Source of the DNA: Sulfurimonas sp. | Lineage (GTDB): Bacteria; Campylobacterota; Campylobacteria; Campylobacterales; Sulfurimonadaceae | Length of the DNA: 35,056 nt | Assembly (NCBI GenBank): GCA_021648465.1 | Contig: JAKISR010000019.1 | Coordinates: 1 to 35,056, forward strand | Direction of reading: 5' to 3' | In this document: piece by piece, positions 32,966-35,056 of the stretch | How the letters are laid out: each line of letters opens with the position of its first letter | Position numbering within the stretch: the first letter of the stretch is position 1 | Notes under the pieces: model-generated | Told to the model about the DNA's origin: nothing | The model's input: only the letters and a program-made list of their open reading frames with translations | Databases searched by the model: none | Program-made: the position numbers and the translations under genes

Positions 32966-32974
32966 GGAGAGCTT

Positions 32975-33502
32975 ATGGCACATCAATGGTATTCTATTCA
33001 AACTTATGGAAGTGAAAGAAAAGTTCGCGAAGCAATTTTTATCATGATAAAAGAGATGGGACTTGAAGATCATATTACAGATGTAATTGTTCCAACTGAA
33101 GATGTTATAGATGTAAAAGATGGAGAAAAAAGAATAACTGAACGCTCACTATATTCTGGTTATGTATTTGCAAGAATTGACTTAAATACTGAGATTCAAC
33201 ACATGATTCAAAGTATTCCAAAGGTATCTGGTTTTATCGGTGAGGGAAGCAGACCTACACCATTAAGCGAACACGATATAAATAATATTCTTGATAAAGT
33301 AAACAACAGAGCTGCTCCAAAACCAAAAGTATATTTTGAAGCTGGTGAGACTGTTCGTATTAATGAGGGTCCATTTGCTAACTTTACAGCAACAGTGGAT
33401 GAATATGACCTAGAGCATGGTACTCTAAAACTAAATGTTTCAATTTTTGGTAGAGCTACACCTGTAGATATAGCTTATACACAAGTAGAAAAAATTATAT
33501 AA
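32975..33502 (+). CDS. nusG: transcription termination/antitermination factor NusG
   Basis: A 175-aa protein. The NGN domain opens with HQWYSIQTYGSERKVREAI and contains SLYSGYVFARID and IPKVSGFIG. The C-terminal KOW domain is at about 125-175 (FEAGETVRINEGPFANFTAT). It binds RNA polymerase and couples it to Rho or the ribosome. The ribosome binding site AAGGAG precedes the ATG. It forms an operon with secE and the L11/L1 genes. Confidence 0.97.
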   Translation: MAHQWYSIQTYGSERKVREAIFIMIKEMGLEDHITDVIVPTEDVIDVKDGEKRITERSLYSGYVFARIDLNTEIQHMIQSIPKVSGFIGEGSRPTPLSEHDINNILDKVNNRAAPKPKVYFEAGETVRINEGPFANFTATVDEYDLEHGTLKLNVSIFGRATPVDIAYTQVEKII

Positions 33503-33511
33503 TAAAGCAAG

Positions 33512-33554
33512 CTGTGCTAAACTTAGATTTTTTTTAAATTTAAGTTTAGCACAG
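33512..33554. repeat. 19-bp hairpin between nusG and rplK
   Basis: CTGTGCTAAACTTA (33512-33525) pairs perfectly with TAAGTTTAGCACAG (33541-33554), and five further inner pairs (one G-T) close on a T5 loop. No T-tract follows, so it is not a standard terminator on this strand. It could mark mRNA processing or partial attenuation before the ribosomal protein genes. A second small dyad, CTGAAC-TT-GTTCAG, is at 33616-33629. Confidence 0.75.
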
Positions 33555-33662
33555 TCTAAAAGTGACAAGTCGCATGAGCTTTCTGCTAAAGAAAACTTAG
33601 CGATAGCGTAGTAGTCTGAACTTGTTCAGGATACGTACTATAAATACAAACAAGGAAAAACA

Positions 33663-34088
33663 ATGGCAAAGAAAATTGATGGTTATATCAAATTACAAAT
33701 TGATGCTGGTAAAGCAAATCCTGCTCCACCGGTTGGACCAGCACTAGGGCAACGCGGTGTTAATATTATGGAATTCACTAAAGCTTTTAATGAAAAAACA
33801 AAAGATTTAATGGGTTTTAAAGTACCAACAGTAATCACTGTTTACACTGATAGAAGCTTTACTTTTATAACAAAACAACCACCAGCATCAGCTCTTTTAT
33901 TAAAAGCAGCTAACCTTAAAAAAGGTACAGATAATCCAATTAAAAATAAAGTTGCAAAATTAACAAAAGCACAATTGATGGAAGTTGTTGAGCGTAAAAT
34001 AGTTGATTTAAATACTGATGACAAAGATATGGCTGCTAACACACTAGCTGGTACTGCTCGTTCAATGGGTATAGATATCGTAGATTAG
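33663..34088 (+). CDS. rplK: 50S ribosomal protein L11
   Basis: A 141-aa protein. The N-terminal domain (GYIKLQIDAGKANPAPPVGP, then ALGQRGVNIMEF) and the RNA-binding C-terminal domain (KAQLMEVVERKIVDLNTDD, then ANTLAGTARSMGIDI) are fully typical. The ribosome binding site AAGGAAAAA precedes the ATG. It forms part of the ribosomal stalk base. Confidence 0.98.
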   Translation: MAKKIDGYIKLQIDAGKANPAPPVGPALGQRGVNIMEFTKAFNEKTKDLMGFKVPTVITVYTDRSFTFITKQPPASALLLKAANLKKGTDNPIKNKVAKLTKAQLMEVVERKIVDLNTDDKDMAANTLAGTARSMGIDIVD

Positions 34089-34190
34089 AAAGTATAGGCA
34101 GTTTCAGGGACACTTTGTTCTTGTTATAAAATAATCAACACCACAATGATTTAAAAATTTGTGGAAGAATTACAAATGGAGAATTTGAAA

Positions 34191-34880
34191 ATGAGTAAAA
34201 GATATAAGCAATTATTAGAAAAAATTGAAGACAAGTCTTACGGTGTAACAGATGCTGCATTAACTGTAAAATCATTAGTTAGTGCTAAGTTTGATGAGAC
34301 TGTTGAAATGGCATTAAACTTAAATGTAGATCCTCGTCATGCTGATCAAATGGTTCGTGGTGCTATAGTACTTCCTCATGGAACTGGTAAGACGGTTCGT
34401 GTTGCTGTTTTTGCAAAAGGTACTAAAGCTGATGAAGCTAAAGCAGCTGGTGCTGATATCGTTGGAACGGATGATTTAGTAGCAGACATAAAAGAGGGAA
34501 TATTTAACTTTGATGTTATTGTTGCTGCACCTGATTGTATGGGGCTTGTTGGACAAATTGGTCGTATTCTTGGACCAAAAGGTCTTATGCCTAACCCTAA
34601 AACAGGAACTGTAACTCCAGATGTTGCTACTGCTGTTAAAAATGTTAAAGGTGGACAAGTTAACTTTAGAGTTGATAAAAAAGGTAATATCCATGCTGGT
34701 ATTGGTAAAGCTAGTTTTGATGCTAAACAAATTGAAGAAAACTTTCTTGCAATTATGATTGCTATCAACAAGCAAAAACCTGCATCTGCTAAAGGCCGTT
34801 ATATTAAATCTGGTGCTCTTAGTTTAACTATGAGTCCAGCTGTAAAATTAGATGTATTAGAGTTAGCTGATATTAAATAA
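34191..34880 (+). CDS. rplA: 50S ribosomal protein L1
   Basis: I chose the ATG at 34191, giving 230 aa, because MSKRYKQLLEKIEDKSYG aligns with the usual L1 start and GGAG sits at normal distance. Two in-frame ATG/GTG codons upstream would add up to 10 residues. Typical blocks are LNVDPRHADQMVRGAIVLPH, FDVIVAAPDCMGLVGQIGRI, LGPKGLMPNPKTGTVTPDVA and FRVDKKGNIHAGIGK. L1 binds 23S rRNA and in many bacteria represses its own L11-L1 mRNA. Confidence 0.98.
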   Translation: MSKRYKQLLEKIEDKSYGVTDAALTVKSLVSAKFDETVEMALNLNVDPRHADQMVRGAIVLPHGTGKTVRVAVFAKGTKADEAKAAGADIVGTDDLVADIKEGIFNFDVIVAAPDCMGLVGQIGRILGPKGLMPNPKTGTVTPDVATAVKNVKGGQVNFRVDKKGNIHAGIGKASFDAKQIEENFLAIMIAINKQKPASAKGRYIKSGALSLTMSPAVKLDVLELADIK

Positions 34881-34889
34881 TTTTTAGTG

Positions 34890-34905
34890 TGCCACTTCGG
34901 TGGCA
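34890..34905 (+). terminator. UUCG-type hairpin after rplA
   Basis: TGCCAC (34890-34895) pairs with GTGGCA (34900-34905) around the stable loop TTCG. No good T-tract follows, so it is more likely a processing stop or weak attenuator between the L11-L1 and L10-L12 genes than a full terminator. Confidence 0.5.
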
Positions 34906-35036
34906 TATTATAAAGTTACTTTTAATGATGTAACTGCATTTTATGGACTAGAGATATGGGTGTTAAAGTTAATCTTTAACTTAATTTACTTTTATTAGTA
35001 TACCTGTTGAAGTGTTGTCTGGAAAGGAGATATTCT
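34906..35036 (+). promoter_or_regulatory. probable L10 leader of rplJL
   Basis: This 131-base untranslated stretch precedes rplJ. It contains the dyad GTTAAAG (34962-34968) with CTTTAAC (34974-34980). It ends in GGAAAGGAGA, the rplJ ribosome binding site. In most bacteria such leaders bind L10 to control translation; here this is inferred from position. Confidence 0.45.
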
Positions 35037-35056
35037 ATGACAAAAACACAAAAAGC
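35037..35056 (+). CDS. rplJ: 50S ribosomal protein L10 (start only, partial)
   Basis: An ATG after GGAAAGGAGA begins MTKTQK and runs off the window. The position right after rplA and the N-terminus fit L10, the next gene in this conserved cluster. Confidence 0.85.

Noticed and set aside
34376..34775. Two long minus-strand ORFs inside rplA
   Set aside because: They are shadows of the highly conserved L1 gene and have no recognisable protein features or ribosome binding sites.

Overview
The window is AT-rich chromosomal DNA (about 30% GC by eye) from a member of the Campylobacterota, most likely Sulfurimonas or a close relative. This rests on the tuf-rpmG-tRNA-Trp-secE-nusG-rplK-rplA-rplJ order, a separate GlyRS beta subunit gene, a DUF1104-type small periplasmic protein, the codon bias, and the abundance of signalling, RND and type I secretion genes. 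The genus is inferred, not proven.

Layout. (1) 1-2786: the tail of an unknown gene, glyS on the minus strand, and a superoxide reductase gene with its own terminator. (2) 2921-3905: a decayed insertion sequence with 28-bp terminal inverted repeats and a broken transposase. (3) 3948-7906: a c-di-GMP GGDEF/EAL protein, a divergent family-4 uracil-DNA glycosylase overlapping an unknown exported protein, and a YbgC thioesterase. (4) 8085-13548: an overlapping type I secretion operon (TolC-like, LapB-like ABC, HlyD-like) ending in an atypical LuxR-type regulator. No substrate gene is present. (5) 13549-15889: an accessory island. It holds a frameshifted IS3-family element and a RelE/RHH toxin-antitoxin pair. 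The pair is bounded by sequences that fit integron cassette rules: GTTAGAC upstream answered by GTCTAAC just after the toxin stop. A second unit without an ORF follows (GTTGGCAT answered by ATGCCAAC). No integrase is visible. (6) 15890-19042: an OmpR-type two-component system, a cytochrome c with four EF-hands from an internal duplication, and a DUF1104-like gene followed in frame by a third EF-hand copy behind a stop codon. (7) 19064-26601: an APC permease, then a TetR-TolC-MFP-RND efflux operon on the minus strand with a shared candidate TetR operator. (8) 26800-30143: AEC transporter, an SDR that may be translated from a leaderless mRNA, an RlmB-like methyltransferase and YaaA. (9) 30232-35056: four tRNAs (Thr, Tyr, Gly, Thr), tuf, rpmG, tRNA-Trp, secE, nusG, rplK, rplA and the start of rplJ.

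The most unusual part is region 5. A toxin-antitoxin module appears to sit in an integron-type gene cassette with a second, nearly all-attC unit behind it. The expected upstream recombination site looks disrupted by an IS3-family element that has itself decayed. The second point of interest is the EF-hand/cytochrome region, which shows recent duplication and truncation of calcium-binding modules.
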